Origin: Methanobacteriota archaeon
Lineage (GTDB): Archaea; Halobacteriota; Methanosarcinia; Methanosarcinales; Methanosarcinaceae
DNA length: 33,967 nucleotides
NCBI GenBank assembly: GCA_016841625.1
Contig: JAENYU010000031.1
Location: forward strand, 1 to 33,967
Direction of reading: 5' to 3'
Shown here: positions 16,368 to 24,508 of the stretch, one piece after another
Layout of the letters: every line of letters starts with the position of its first letter
Numbering within the stretch: position 1 is the first letter of the stretch
Notes under the pieces: generated by a model
What the model was told of the DNA's origin: nothing
Seen by the model: the letters and a program-made list of their open reading frames with translations, nothing else
Database searches by the model: none
Translations under genes and position numbers: made by a program

Positions 16368-16398
16368 GTTGCTGGGGAGTAGCAACAACTTATATAAA
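16368..16398 (+). promoter_or_regulatory. palindrome overlapping the TATA/BRE region of the FilR1-like regulator
   Basis: GTTGCT-N7-AGCAAC (16368-16386) is a perfect 6-bp inverted repeat ending 3 nt before the TATA box CTTATATAA (16390-16398). The gene starts at 16455. In archaea an operator in this position can block or recruit TFB/TBP. Autoregulation by the encoded winged-helix protein is a reasonable inference. Confidence 0.5.
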
Positions 16399-16454
16399 CT
16401 TCCTTTTCTATAAATGCATTTGAAAAATTATTGAATTGACCTGGAGACCGACGG

Positions 16455-17291
16455 ATGAAGTCTGAACTGATGGATATGGTTTTTCTTTCGGAAAAGAGAA
16501 AAAATCTGCTCCTCTTCCTGAAAAGCGGACCGAAAAAGATGGATGAAATCAAGGAAACTCTTCAGGTTAGTTCCACTTCCATCCTGCCTCAGATTAAGAA
16601 GTTGAAAGAACAGGAACTGGTGCTGCAGGAGGACAAAACCTACGAACTTGCCCCTATAGGAAAAGTTCTGGCTGAAAAAATGGAGCCCATTGTAAGCACC
16701 CTGGGACTTTTTGAGGGGAACCTCGAATACTGGGCTGAAAGGGACCTGCAGGGAATCCCTCCAGGGCTCCGGAAGCGGCTTTGGGAACTTGGGAAATGCA
16801 AAATGGTAAGGCCTGACCTTGACCGGATGTTCGAATTTGACCCGGAATTCATGGATAACCTCAACAAAGCGGAGCACGTCTTTGAAAGCATAGCCTACTT
16901 CCACCCTACTCTCATATCCCTCTGCCGGGATATTGCAAATAAAGGTGTGGAAATCTCTCTCCTTGTGGCAGAACCGGTGCTTCAGCGGTGCATAGACGAT
17001 TACAGGGAAGATCTCCTGCATTTCTTGAGTCTGGAAAACGTAAAGCTTTTCCTATATTCCGGAGAACTGAGAATTGCAAGCCTGACGGTAACTGATGACT
17101 CAATGGCTTTCTCTCTTTTTCCAAGAGAAAGACACTTTGACAGGGAAAGCCTGATTAGTTATGACCCCTCCTCCCTGAAGTGGGGAATGGAACTTTTCAA
17201 CCATTTGCTCAAAAACGCGGAGCAGATCACGGAAATTCCTGAGGGAACCCCTGATAAAACCCCTGAGGAAAACCCCCGATTAGATTCCTGA
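16455..17291 (+). CDS. winged-helix regulator with FilR1-type middle domain
   Basis: This 278-residue transcription regulator has an N-terminal winged helix (about 5-70; ILPQIKKLKEQELVLQEDKTYELAPIG contains the recognition helix and wing, here named by its ends). A long C-terminal domain follows with the features of the methanogenesis regulatory protein FilR1 family: WAERDLQGIPPGLRKRLWELG, then HVFESIAYFHPTLISLCRDI, then an EISLLVAEPVLQR segment and a KWGMELFNHLL end. Members in Methanosarcina (including the Msr group) control methyltransferase genes and respond to growth substrate. The start is ATG at 16455. No target gene is adjacent, so autoregulation or a distant target (for instance mtxXAH in this window) are both possible. 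Confidence 0.85.
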   Translation: MKSELMDMVFLSEKRKNLLLFLKSGPKKMDEIKETLQVSSTSILPQIKKLKEQELVLQEDKTYELAPIGKVLAEKMEPIVSTLGLFEGNLEYWAERDLQGIPPGLRKRLWELGKCKMVRPDLDRMFEFDPEFMDNLNKAEHVFESIAYFHPTLISLCRDIANKGVEISLLVAEPVLQRCIDDYREDLLHFLSLENVKLFLYSGELRIASLTVTDDSMAFSLFPRERHFDRESLISYDPSSLKWGMELFNHLLKNAEQITEIPEGTPDKTPEENPRLDS

Positions 17292-17303
17292 TAAAACCTG
17301 ATT

Positions 17304-17492
17304 TCAGGCAAGGTTAACAAACCAGTTTACCCTGTGGCGCTGTCCGCAGTCCGGGCAGATGAGTAAGACTTCAAAAAAGTCAGCTTTTTTTTGGAAGGAA
17401 ACGTGAAAACCCATCCTGTAGCCGCAATTCTCACATATGTGAAACTCTTCTTCAATTTTCTTTTCTATGATATTCTCCGAGATGTCTTTCAT
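17304..17492 (-). CDS. small zinc-ribbon protein
   Basis: This 62-residue protein has two CxxC knuckles, Cys20/Cys23 (CENC) and Cys46/Cys49 (CPDC), which should bind one zinc. The N-terminus is a charged helix and the strands between the knuckles are basic and hydrophobic. A strong SD (AGGAGGGG) lies upstream of the ATG. The function is unknown; small zinc ribbons of this kind often act in transcription or translation. It is convergent with the FilR1-like gene (12-bp gap) and divergent from the gene at 17589. Confidence 0.7.
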   Translation of the reverse strand: MKDISENIIEKKIEEEFHICENCGYRMGFHVSFQKKADFFEVLLICPDCGQRHRVNWFVNLA

Positions 17493-17588
17493 TTACATAC
17501 CCCTCCTAAATAGTACAATATTAACAAAGTTTATCTATTCCCTGCTTAATTTTCTTATACTCTTAAAGCTGAAGCAGGAGGATATCCC

Positions 17589-18071
17589 ATAACAGCCTTT
17601 TACGAACAGCGAGCTTCTTACGACACAACGGTAAAAACTCTGATGATCGCTGGTTTTCTGCTCATCCTGGCTTTTTACGTATTTTCCGTTTACGGGCTTT
17701 TCGGCTTCGGTAACGATCCTGAAGGGAAACGTGTCCTGCCCATTGTCCTGCTCCTCTTCCTTTTTGCAATGTGGAGTTTTTTCGGGATGAAATTCCGGAT
17801 CAGCTCTGACAGTGTGCTTGTAGTCTATCCCCCTTTCAATTACCGCATTCCCTTTTCCGGGATCCGCTCAGTGGAGCTCATGGAAGAATTCCCCTGGTAT
17901 ACGGGCTGGGGCCTCAGGATCCGGGGCCGTAAATTGCTTTTTGTGGGTAAACACGGAAGGTCTGTGGTCATCACAAAAGAAACGGGGTTTTTCAGGACGG
18001 TTGTCCTGGTCCCCGAAAATCCCGAAGAATTCAGGAGGAGAATTAGGATTGCCATGGGGCAGGCTCCGTAA
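17589..18071 (+). CDS. two-helix membrane protein with PH-like domain, apparent ATA start
   Basis: This protein is ~160 residues long. Two hydrophobic segments (about 20-42 and 50-68 counting from 17589) precede a soluble beta-rich domain with an FRISSDSVLVVYPPFNYRI-like opening and VVITKETGFFRTVVLVPENPEEF, which resembles bacterial PH-domain membrane proteins of unknown function. Start: the frame opens after a TAA, and no ATG, GTG or TTG occurs before the ATG at 17643, which has no SD. A textbook SD, AGGAGG (17576-17581), lies 7 nt before ATA at 17589. The 18 codons between read as a sensible hydrophilic N-terminus (TAFYEQRASYDTTVKTL). I therefore suggest ATA initiation, or a recently mutated ATG. 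Confidence 0.6.
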   Translation: MTAFYEQRASYDTTVKTLMIAGFLLILAFYVFSVYGLFGFGNDPEGKRVLPIVLLLFLFAMWSFFGMKFRISSDSVLVVYPPFNYRIPFSGIRSVELMEEFPWYTGWGLRIRGRKLLFVGKHGRSVVITKETGFFRTVVLVPENPEEFRRRIRIAMGQAP

Positions 18072-18096
18072 CCGTTGAATGACTGTATAGCCGTGG

Positions 18097-18249
18097 AACA
18101 AATTGTTTCCATGGAATTGACTGCACAGCCCCTGAACAAATTGTTTCCATGGAATCAACTGCACAGCCCCGGAACTAACTCACAGCAATCGACTGAATCG
18201 AACAGTCCCGGAACTAACTCACAGCAATCGACTGAATCGAACAGCTGCG
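18097..18249. repeat. two adjacent tandem duplications (38 bp and 39 bp)
   Basis: Unit A (GAACAAATTGTTTCCATGGA...) occurs at 18097-18134 and 18135-18171. Unit B (GGAACTAACTCACAGCAATC...) follows at 18172-18210 and 18211-18249. Both units contain CACAGC and begin with GGAAC, so B may derive from A. They fill the convergent gap after the 17589 gene. Confidence 0.85.
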
Positions 18250-18278
18250 GAATAATAGTTTATTTTACTTTTTTGCGA

Positions 18279-18725
18279 TCATGCCGGTTTGACCTGCAGT
18301 TTCAGCTTTTCGGCTATATCAACCCCCAGCCTCTTGCATTCCTGCAGGTCTTTTTCCGTGGGCTTGTGCAGAATGCGGAGCACCGGGTCGATAACGTACA
18401 TTCCCATTTCCCGCATCTGGCCCGCAATCACGATGGGCGCTTCTCCGCTCCAGCCGTAGGACCCGAAAGCAGCTCCGAGTTTCCCTGAAGGGTTTATGCC
18501 TGCAAGGGTTTCGTTCATGAATTTCTCCATGGGAGGCAGCATTTTGTAGTAGAATGTCGAAGAGCCGACTGCTATTGCATCCGCTTCTTTCAGTTCCTCG
18601 GGTTTTGCATCGTAGAAACTTACGACTTTTACATCGACATTTATCGCTTCAATCCCTTTTGCGATGGCTTCTGCCATAGCTTTTGTATTTCCTGAAGTAC
18701 TGAGATAGACAACTATTGCTTTCAA
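18279..18725 (-). CDS. flavodoxin-family protein
   Basis: This 148-residue single-domain FMN protein is expected to act as a low-potential cytosolic electron carrier. The phosphate-binding loop is at the very start (YLSTSGNTKAMAEAIAKG; Ser9-Thr14). The 50s loop region is ADAIAVGSSTFYYKMLPP, and a GAAFGSYGWSG segment (residues ~86-96) lies near the flavin ring. The length is typical of short-chain flavodoxins. The start is ATG at 18725. The region just upstream is a tandem array (18737-18848), unusual for a promoter, so expression may depend on it. Confidence 0.88.
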   Translation of the reverse strand: MKAIVVYLSTSGNTKAMAEAIAKGIEAINVDVKVVSFYDAKPEELKEADAIAVGSSTFYYKMLPPMEKFMNETLAGINPSGKLGAAFGSYGWSGEAPIVIAGQMREMGMYVIDPVLRILHKPTEKDLQECKRLGVDIAEKLKLQVKPA

Positions 18726-18736
18726 CTGGTATCCCC

Positions 18737-18848
18737 CACTTTAACTTACATCACTTTAACTTGCATCACTTTAACTTACATCACTTAGCTTACATCACTT
18801 TAACTTACATCACTTAGCTTACATCACTTTAACTTGCATCACTTTAAC
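18737..18848. repeat. 15-bp tandem array upstream of the flavodoxin gene
   Basis: About 7.5 units of CACTTTAACTTACAT run without gaps. Units 2 and 7 have TTGCAT, units 4 and 6 are 14-bp variants with TTAGC, and the last is partial. The array starts 12 bp upstream of the flavodoxin start codon on the minus strand and occupies its promoter region. Confidence 0.92.
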
Positions 18849-19065
18849 CGGACAAACAGGGTGCCCGTGGTAAACAGGAAGTAAAAATTTACATTCAGGT
18901 TTGTTTTCCTGTTTTCAGGTGTATTCCTGAAGTTAAGTGAATTTCCCGATGAAGACCCCGTGCATAACAGCTCACAAAAAAGGGGCTTTTACGCTTTTCA
19001 CTCCCCTACCTGGCATTATTTATAAAAATAATTTTTAATAAAGGTTTCGTCTGCTTTTAGATGTC

Positions 19066-19090
19066 TCCGGTCCGGTCCGGTCCGGTCCGG
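19066..19090. repeat. five TCCGG units
   Basis: TCCGG is repeated five times in tandem about 25 bp beyond the stop codon of the PAS/GAF gene. It is followed by TCCTC words. Confidence 0.85.
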
Positions 19091-19114
19091 TCCTCTCCTC
19101 TCCCGGCCCGGAGC

Positions 19115-20884
19115 TTATGCAAGGTCCGCTTCGATGCGGATCGGCGCGATATAGTTTACCACCTGGAGGGCGATGCTCTCAAGGAAATTCCGGACATTCC
19201 GGGGAATCTTATCCGTGGTATGGGAGGCAAGGTTCAGGCTGCCTATGATTTCTACCCTGTATTTCAGGGGGACTATTGCAACCGCCTTGATTCCTTCCTT
19301 CCTGATCGCATCAGCCATTTTTTCGGAGTAGAAATCCATTGTATAGATTGGCATTTCAATCCAGATCTGCCTTGCTTCCCTGGAATCGGCCTTATAACTG
19401 GCAACTTTTTCTTTGAACTCGGGGGAAATTCCCCTGTATGCTACCAGGTTTATCTGGTCCAGGAGTTCGTCCTTGAGGTATATGCCTCCCGCATCAATCC
19501 CGTTTATCCGGAGGCAGGCTTCCAGGACCTCATTTAGCATGGCCTGGAGGCTCCAGGTCGAACTCAGGGACATCCCGAGTTCCCGCTGGATATCGAGCAT
19601 TTTTTCAACTTCCTTGCGTCCGGTTGAGTCCAGGACTATGCCCTGGAAATGGGTTGCTTTGCCGTCCTCGTCCCGCTGGATAAAAGTCCTCTCTTCAACC
19701 CAGCGCAGATTTCCGTCTTTGGTGGAGATCCTGTATCCCATCTCAAAAGAGTCATGCCCCTCTCTTATGCATTTTTCAAGGGCTTCGGTGACCGCGCCTA
19801 TATCGTCCTTGTGGATAATGTTTCCGTAGGACACTTCTCCCGAAGTGAAGTCCTCAACAGTGTACCCGAACTGCAGCACGTTCTGGGTGACGAATTCCAC
19901 AGGCCAGTTCTCTTCGTTTTTCCATAGGAAGACAACTGCAGGGCTGTTGTTTATCACGGTCTTGAGGGCTTCCTGTGTTTCAAGGGCTTCCTTGAGAGCG
20001 GTTTCGCTTTTTTTCCGGTCGCTTATATCCATGACTATGCCCTGGAAATGGGTTACTTCCCCTTCTTCTTTCCTCTGGATAAAGGTCCTTTCGTTTACCC
20101 AGAGCAGGTCCCCGGCTTTCGTGAGGACCCTGTATTCCATTTTTAAGCCCACAGCCCCTTCCCGGATCCTTTTTTCAAGTTCTTCCTCTACCTTATTCAG
20201 GTCATCAGGGTGGATGATATCCCTGTACAGGATCTTTCCCGAGATGAAGTCATCAACCGTGTACCCGAACTGGATCACGTTTTCTGAAACGAACTCCACA
20301 GGCCATTTTTCTTCGTTCCTCCAGAGGAAAACCACTGCCGGGCTGTTGCTTATCACGGTCTTTAGTATTTCCTGCATCGCAAGGGCTTTTTTGAGGGCCT
20401 CCTCGCTCTTCTTCCGCTCGCTCACGTCCAGGACGATCCCCTGGAAATAGTTTACTTCCCCTTCTTCATTCCGCTGGATGAAAGTCCTTTCGTTTACCCA
20501 GTTCAGGTCTCCGGTTTTTGTCCGGATCCTGTACTCCATATTGAAGTCCTTACCCCCCTCTCTGATCCTCTTTTCGGTCTCTTCCTCCACTTTTTTCAGG
20601 TCGTCGGGGTGGATTATGTCTCCGTACAGGACCTCGTTTGAAATGAAGTCATCAACCGTGTACCCGAATTGGATCACGTTTTCCGAAACGAACTCCGCGG
20701 GCCATTTATTTTCGTTCCTCCAGAGGAAGACCACCACAGGGCTGTTGTTGATAATGGTTCTCAGGGCCTCTTCCCTTTCCATGGCTTCCTGAAGGGCTTT
20801 TCCCCTTTCGTTAGGTACGTCCTCTCCTTCAGAATGGTTTTCATCCGGAATTTCCGGGTTATCCTTTGAATTCTCGCTATCCAT
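19115..20884 (-). CDS. three-PAS plus GAF sensor protein without kinase domain
   Basis: This 589-residue soluble sensor has an acidic N-terminal tail (1-35) that leads into three tandem PAS/PAC modules, about 38-160, 165-290 and 295-415. Each contains NNSP(A/V)VVFLW, FVSENVIQFGYTVDDF-like text and an EGEV..FQGIV(L/M)D end. A GAF domain (about 430-585) follows, with LLDQINLVAYRGIS and AIVPLKYR. There is no histidine kinase, HTH, GGDEF or membrane segment. It presumably senses a small ligand or redox cofactor and passes the signal to a separate partner, as is common for Methanosarcina PAS proteins. The start is ATG at 20884 after GGGGAGGAA. The strong similarity of the modules shows internal duplication. 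Confidence 0.88.
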   Translation of the reverse strand: MDSENSKDNPEIPDENHSEGEDVPNERGKALQEAMEREEALRTIINNSPVVVFLWRNENKWPAEFVSENVIQFGYTVDDFISNEVLYGDIIHPDDLKKVEEETEKRIREGGKDFNMEYRIRTKTGDLNWVNERTFIQRNEEGEVNYFQGIVLDVSERKKSEEALKKALAMQEILKTVISNSPAVVFLWRNEEKWPVEFVSENVIQFGYTVDDFISGKILYRDIIHPDDLNKVEEELEKRIREGAVGLKMEYRVLTKAGDLLWVNERTFIQRKEEGEVTHFQGIVMDISDRKKSETALKEALETQEALKTVINNSPAVVFLWKNEENWPVEFVTQNVLQFGYTVEDFTSGEVSYGNIIHKDDIGAVTEALEKCIREGHDSFEMGYRISTKDGNLRWVEERTFIQRDEDGKATHFQGIVLDSTGRKEVEKMLDIQRELGMSLSSTWSLQAMLNEVLEACLRINGIDAGGIYLKDELLDQINLVAYRGISPEFKEKVASYKADSREARQIWIEMPIYTMDFYSEKMADAIRKEGIKAVAIVPLKYRVEIIGSLNLASHTTDKIPRNVRNFLESIALQVVNYIAPIRIEADLA

Positions 20885-20952
20885 TTCCTCCCCACCGCCT
20901 GCGCATAATTTCCGTAATATCTCGTCGGTCCCTTTTGCGGCTTTACCCTTCT

Positions 20953-21774
20953 TTATATAATTGGGTTTTTATCGAATATCAGTTTTTTTTCCAGACATGC
21001 TTCGATTTCCAGCCTTAGCATCCTGACCTGGACAGCTCCTTTGGCATCCGGGGGATGGCTTTTAACATAACGCTCTACCAGTTCGGCTATAAATTCCTGT
21101 TTCAGGCTTTCGGGAATTTTTTGCGTGAAGGGGTGCCAGGTCGAGGCTATCCAGGCCGAAAGGCCGTCTTCTCCCCCGAGCAGCATGTTTTTTGGGACAA
21201 GTTCCATGCGGCGGGGGAAAAAGCCTGCGGCTTCCAGCCATTCCCCGTATTCTTCCGGGCCGTAGAAACCGTAAGGAAACCCGAAATCCCTGAAATAGGG
21301 GCTCCATTTTTCGGTACTGAGCATCGAATCCAGGACTTCAAGGATTTCTGCGGCGTTTCCCCTACCGGCCAGCTGGACCAGCAGCCTGCCTCCGGGCTTC
21401 AGGCTTTTCCTGAAAGCTGCCAGGGCCGGGCGAGGGTCTTTTATCCAGTGAAGGGCGGCGTTGGAAAATATAACGTCGAATTCGGAGGCAAAGGGTAGGT
21501 CCCTTGCGTCTGCCTGCATGAAACTGAGGTTCGGGAACTCTTCGGGAGGAAAGTGTTTCCTGGCAAAGGCGACCATTTCTTCGGAAAGGTCGATCCCTAG
21601 CACCGAGCCTTCAGGGAAGTTTTTTGCGATTTCGGCGCTGAGTCTCCCGTCTCCGCAGCCCACGTCAAGCAGTCTTTCGTTTCCCCTGAGGGAGAGTTTC
21701 GAAATTAGTTCATGCCCCCAGTTTTGCTGGGCAGAAGAACTTGCAGCGTAAAGTTCGGGGTCCCACCGGTACAT
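20953..21774 (-). CDS. class I SAM-dependent methyltransferase (trans-aconitate methyltransferase-like)
   Basis: This 273-residue methyltransferase starts MYRWDPELYA. SAM motif I is LLDVGCGDGRLS (35-46), and an acidic end of strand 2 (GIDLSEEM) follows. QADARDLPF and FDVIFSNAALHWIKD are motifs II-III. The length, the WDPxxY start and the NAALHW motif are typical of the Tam (trans-aconitate 2-methyltransferase) subgroup. The substrate cannot be inferred. It is 68 bp upstream of the PAS/GAF gene on the same strand, and the two may be co-transcribed. Confidence 0.85.
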   Translation of the reverse strand: MYRWDPELYAASSSAQQNWGHELISKLSLRGNERLLDVGCGDGRLSAEIAKNFPEGSVLGIDLSEEMVAFARKHFPPEEFPNLSFMQADARDLPFASEFDVIFSNAALHWIKDPRPALAAFRKSLKPGGRLLVQLAGRGNAAEILEVLDSMLSTEKWSPYFRDFGFPYGFYGPEEYGEWLEAAGFFPRRMELVPKNMLLGGEDGLSAWIASTWHPFTQKIPESLKQEFIAELVERYVKSHPPDAKGAVQVRMLRLEIEACLEKKLIFDKNPII

Positions 21775-22183
21775 GAGAAATAAGCTGTCCTGTTTCCCGA
21801 TAAATGTTTCCCGAAGGCCGGGGTGAAAATAAGTTAGTGAACGGGTACGAACCTGTTGGGGTTGTAAAAGCTGGTTGTAGTCTGTTCGTAAAACGGAGTG
21901 ATCTTGTAGATGCAGGTCGGATTGGCCCGTTTACTATGTCTGTTCAACCCCGAGAAGGTCGGCTGGGCTATATAAGTATTCATGCATTATTATATTTCAT
22001 TTCCTTTTTTTGTGTCCGTATCTTCCCTTTTGGCGGACAAGTAAAGGAATTTTTACCGGTTTTTTCCTCATTTTCAGGAAACGTCAGCTTTCCTTTTCCC
22101 CTGAAATGCTCTTCACCAACCTGTTTTATAGTATGAAGTTTTTTCCTATTCTATAACATTTTCAGATCATAAGGAGATTCACA
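21775..22183 (+). promoter_or_regulatory. ilvD upstream region
   Basis: No gene is convincing in this 409-bp divergent gap. Two TATA-like sites are seen: GGCTATATAAG (about 21966) and GTTTTATAGTATG (22123-22135). The second would give a start near 22152. AAGGAG at 22171-22176 is the SD for the ATG at 22184. Confidence 0.45.
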
Positions 22184-23845
22184 ATGAGAAGTTCCATTAT
22201 CAAAGAGGGCCCTGAAAGAGCCCCCAACCGCTCACTTTTGAAAGCAACCGGGGTTACGGATTCCGAAATGAAGAAGCCGTTCATCGCCGTTGTCAATTCC
22301 TGGAACGATATCATTCCGGGGCACATCCACCTGAATAAACTGGCTGAGGCCGTGAAAGCCGGGATCAGGAATGCAGGCGGGGTGCCTTTCGAGTTCCACA
22401 CCATAGGGGTCTGCGACGGGATCGCCATGGGGCATGAAGGCATGAAATATTCCCTCCCGAGCAGGGAAGTCATCGAGGACACAATTGAGCTGATGGTAAA
22501 GGCTCACCAGTTTGACGGGATGGTCCTGATGCCCACCTGTGATAAGATCGTACCTGGACACCTTATGGCAGCCGGCAGGCTTGACATTCCTTCCATTGTG
22601 GTTACAGGAGGGCCCATGCTTCCTGGCTATGTGGACGACCAGTACACGGACCTGATCTCCGTCTTCGAAGGGGTCGGAGCCTACAAGGCAGGCAAGCTTT
22701 CCGAAGAGGAACTCACGAGACTTGAAAACCTTTCCTGCGCAGGTGCAGGGTCCTGTGCCGGGATGTTTACGGCCAACACCATGGCCTGCATGACCGAAGC
22801 CCTCGGCATGAGCCTTCCCGGCTGTGCCACAGCCCATGCCGTGGACGCTAAAAAGACACGCCTTGCAAAAGAGTCCGGGGAACGCATCGTGCAGCTCGTA
22901 AAAGAAAACATCACCCCACGGGAACTTGTTACTCTCAAGTCCTTTGAAAACGCGATCATGGTGGACATGGCAGTCGGGGGCAGTACCAACACGACCCTGC
23001 ACCTCCCGGCCCTTGCTCATGAGTTCGGGCTCAAGCTCCCCCTCGAAGCCTTTGACAAACTCAGCAGGACAACCCCTCACCTGATTTCCCTCCGCCCCGG
23101 TGGCCCGAATTTTATGCTCCACTTCGAAAGGGCAGGTGGGGTCCAGGCAATTCTCCAGCGGCTGGCTCCGAAACTCAACAGGGACCAGCTGACCGTTAAC
23201 GGGAAGACTATCGGGGAAAACCTGGAAGAGTACGAGATCGTAAACCCGAAGCTCAACAGGGAAATTGTCACGACCCTCGAAAACCCGAAACATGCCGAAG
23301 GTGGGATCGCAGTCCTCAAGGGCAGCCTTGCCCCGGACGGGTCGGTTGTGAAACAGGCTGCTGTGGACCCGAAGATGCACGTTCACACCGGCCCTGCCCG
23401 GGTCTACGACTGTGAAGAGGACGCAATGCAGAGCATCCTGGCAGGCGAGATCAAGCCCGGAGACATCGTCGTAATCCGCTACGAAGGCCCGAAAGGAGGG
23501 CCCGGGATGCGGGAAATGCTTGCTTCCACAGCCGCAATCGGAGGCATGGGGCTGCTGGACTCCGTGGCCCTTATTACGGACGGCCGTTTCTCGGGCGGGA
23601 CCCGTGGGCCCTGCATCGGGCACGTCTCCCCCGAAGCCAGCGAAGGAGGTCCAATTGCCCTCGTGAAAAACGGGGACCTGATCGAAATCGACATCTCGAA
23701 CCGGACCCTGGACCTGAAGGTTCCCGAAGAGGAACTGGAGAAAAGAAGGGCTGCGTTCGTGCCCCCGAAAAAGGAAGTCACCGGCTACCTGGCAAGGTAC
23801 CAGCGTGCTGTGCATTCCGCAAACACTGGCGGAATCGTTGACTGA
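22184..23845 (+). CDS. ilvD: dihydroxy-acid dehydratase
   Basis: IlvD dehydrates 2,3-dihydroxy-isovalerate (and the isoleucine precursor) to the 2-keto acid, the penultimate step of branched-chain amino-acid synthesis. The 553-residue length is typical. Family motifs include [12 protein letters not shown] (36-47), [12 protein letters not shown] (76-87), MPTCDK (116-121), [16 protein letters not shown] (185-200), SEGG and [10 protein letters not shown]-like [10 protein letters not shown] near the C-terminus. Cys77, Cys119 and Cys191 are candidates for iron-sulfur cluster ligands. The gene is monocistronic, with its own promoter, an AAGGAG SD and a hairpin terminator at 23898. Confidence 0.97.
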   Translation: MRSSIIKEGPERAPNRSLLKATGVTDSEMKKPFIAVVNSWNDIIPGHIHLNKLAEAVKAGIRNAGGVPFEFHTIGVCDGIAMGHEGMKYSLPSREVIEDTIELMVKAHQFDGMVLMPTCDKIVPGHLMAAGRLDIPSIVVTGGPMLPGYVDDQYTDLISVFEGVGAYKAGKLSEEELTRLENLSCAGAGSCAGMFTANTMACMTEALGMSLPGCATAHAVDAKKTRLAKESGERIVQLVKENITPRELVTLKSFENAIMVDMAVGGSTNTTLHLPALAHEFGLKLPLEAFDKLSRTTPHLISLRPGGPNFMLHFERAGGVQAILQRLAPKLNRDQLTVNGKTIGENLEEYEIVNPKLNREIVTTLENPKHAEGGIAVLKGSLAPDGSVVKQAAVDPKMHVHTGPARVYDCEEDAMQSILAGEIKPGDIVVIRYEGPKGGPGMREMLASTAAIGGMGLLDSVALITDGRFSGGTRGPCIGHVSPEASEGGPIALVKNGDLIEIDISNRTLDLKVPEEELEKRRAAFVPPKKEVTGYLARYQRAVHSANTGGIVD

Positions 23846-23897
23846 TTGGAACAATCGGCTTATTTGATATTCGTTGTTCTGACCTGAAAACCGTTCC

Positions 23898-23914
23898 GGA
23901 GGGGATTTCCCTCC
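23898..23914 (+). terminator. ilvD terminator hairpin
   Basis: GGAGGG-GATTT-CCCTCC is a perfect 6-bp stem 53 bp beyond the ilvD stop. A pyrimidine-rich tract ending in CTCTTTTTC follows. Confidence 0.55.
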
Positions 23915-23985
23915 TCTTCCACATTCTCTTTTTCTTAACCACTCCCTGTTCTGTGAAGGTTTCTGTTTTTTTGGGCCTCTGGAAA

Positions 23986-23994
23986 CGTTTATAC
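23986..23994 (+). promoter_or_regulatory. TATA box for the HIT-type zinc-finger gene
   Basis: CGTTTATACC lies about 25 bp before the expected start of transcription (near 24012). The resulting leader of roughly 30 nt contains GAGGAGGT (24026-24033). Confidence 0.45.
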
Positions 23995-24040
23995 CGCCTC
24001 GCATCCATTTTTTAACCGGAAACATGAGGAGGTCGAGATT

Positions 24041-24220
24041 CTGGAAGTAATGGGTTTATGCGCAATTTGCGGAAAATCGGCAAAACTTTATACCTGTCCC
24101 ATCTGCGGAAAACTTGTCTGCGGAGAGTGCATGGACCACAGGAAAGGCATGTGCATCCTCTGTACCCGTGGGAGAGGGGGGCCTGAGGGAGAGTACGGCG
24201 GTCCCGGAACTTATAGATAA
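24041..24220 (+). CDS. tiny HIT-type zinc-finger protein, possible CTG start
   Basis: This 56-59-residue protein is packed with zinc ligands. Counted from the ATG at 24050 they are Cys4, Cys7, Cys16, Cys19, Cys24, Cys27, His30, Cys35 and Cys38. The order CxxC, CPxC, CxxC, H, C fits the zf-HIT two-zinc fold. The tail is Gly-rich (GRGGPEGEYGG). HIT fingers usually mediate protein contacts in RNA or chromatin assembly; a role here is unknown. Start: SD GAGGAGGT ends at 24033, 7 nt before CTG at 24041 and 16 nt before the ATG at 24050. CTG is therefore the better-placed initiator, adding three residues. It has its own TATA box. Confidence 0.7.
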   Translation: MEVMGLCAICGKSAKLYTCPICGKLVCGECMDHRKGMCILCTRGRGGPEGEYGGPGTYR

Positions 24221-24399
24221 GCGGTTTTGATCACGCCGGTTATCCGGTTTAAGCAAGCTGGTCATCGAGTTTAAGTGCGCTGTTTGCTGGTCGGGGAGAT
24301 CGTAATAAGGGGCTATAGAGCTGGTTCGTTCATAAAGAGAGTTACGTGGAAGTAGGGCCGAAGCAGGAAAAAGGACTCCTAAGAGCTCGGCTTAAAAAG

Positions 24400-24455
24400 A
24401 GAAGTCGGATTAAACGGAGAAACCGGTTTAAAAGGAGAAATCGGTTTAAAAGGAG
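24400..24455. repeat. 17-18-bp tandem array
   Basis: GGAGAAATCGGTTTAAAA-type units start at about 24400, 24417 and 24435. They are followed by a partial unit at 24453. The array lies in the 288-bp convergent gap between the zinc-finger gene and the 24509 gene, where no gene is seen. Confidence 0.85.
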
Positions 24456-24508
24456 AAGTAGGGAAGAAAAGGCCTGCTTTCCTGTATTTTTCTGAAAAAG
24501 ATCAGGGC

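Noticed and set aside
18737-18848. CRISPR array
   Set aside because: Units are contiguous 15-mers without spacers, and no cas genes are present.
21804-22136. 110-codon frame in the ilvD upstream region
   Set aside because: Its start lies in a divergent promoter region, no SD is seen, and the C-terminal half runs over TATA-like and T-rich DNA.
22232-24025. 597-codon frame antisense to ilvD
   Set aside because: It is a shadow of a GC-rich highly expressed gene. Composition is unnatural and there is no family resemblance.
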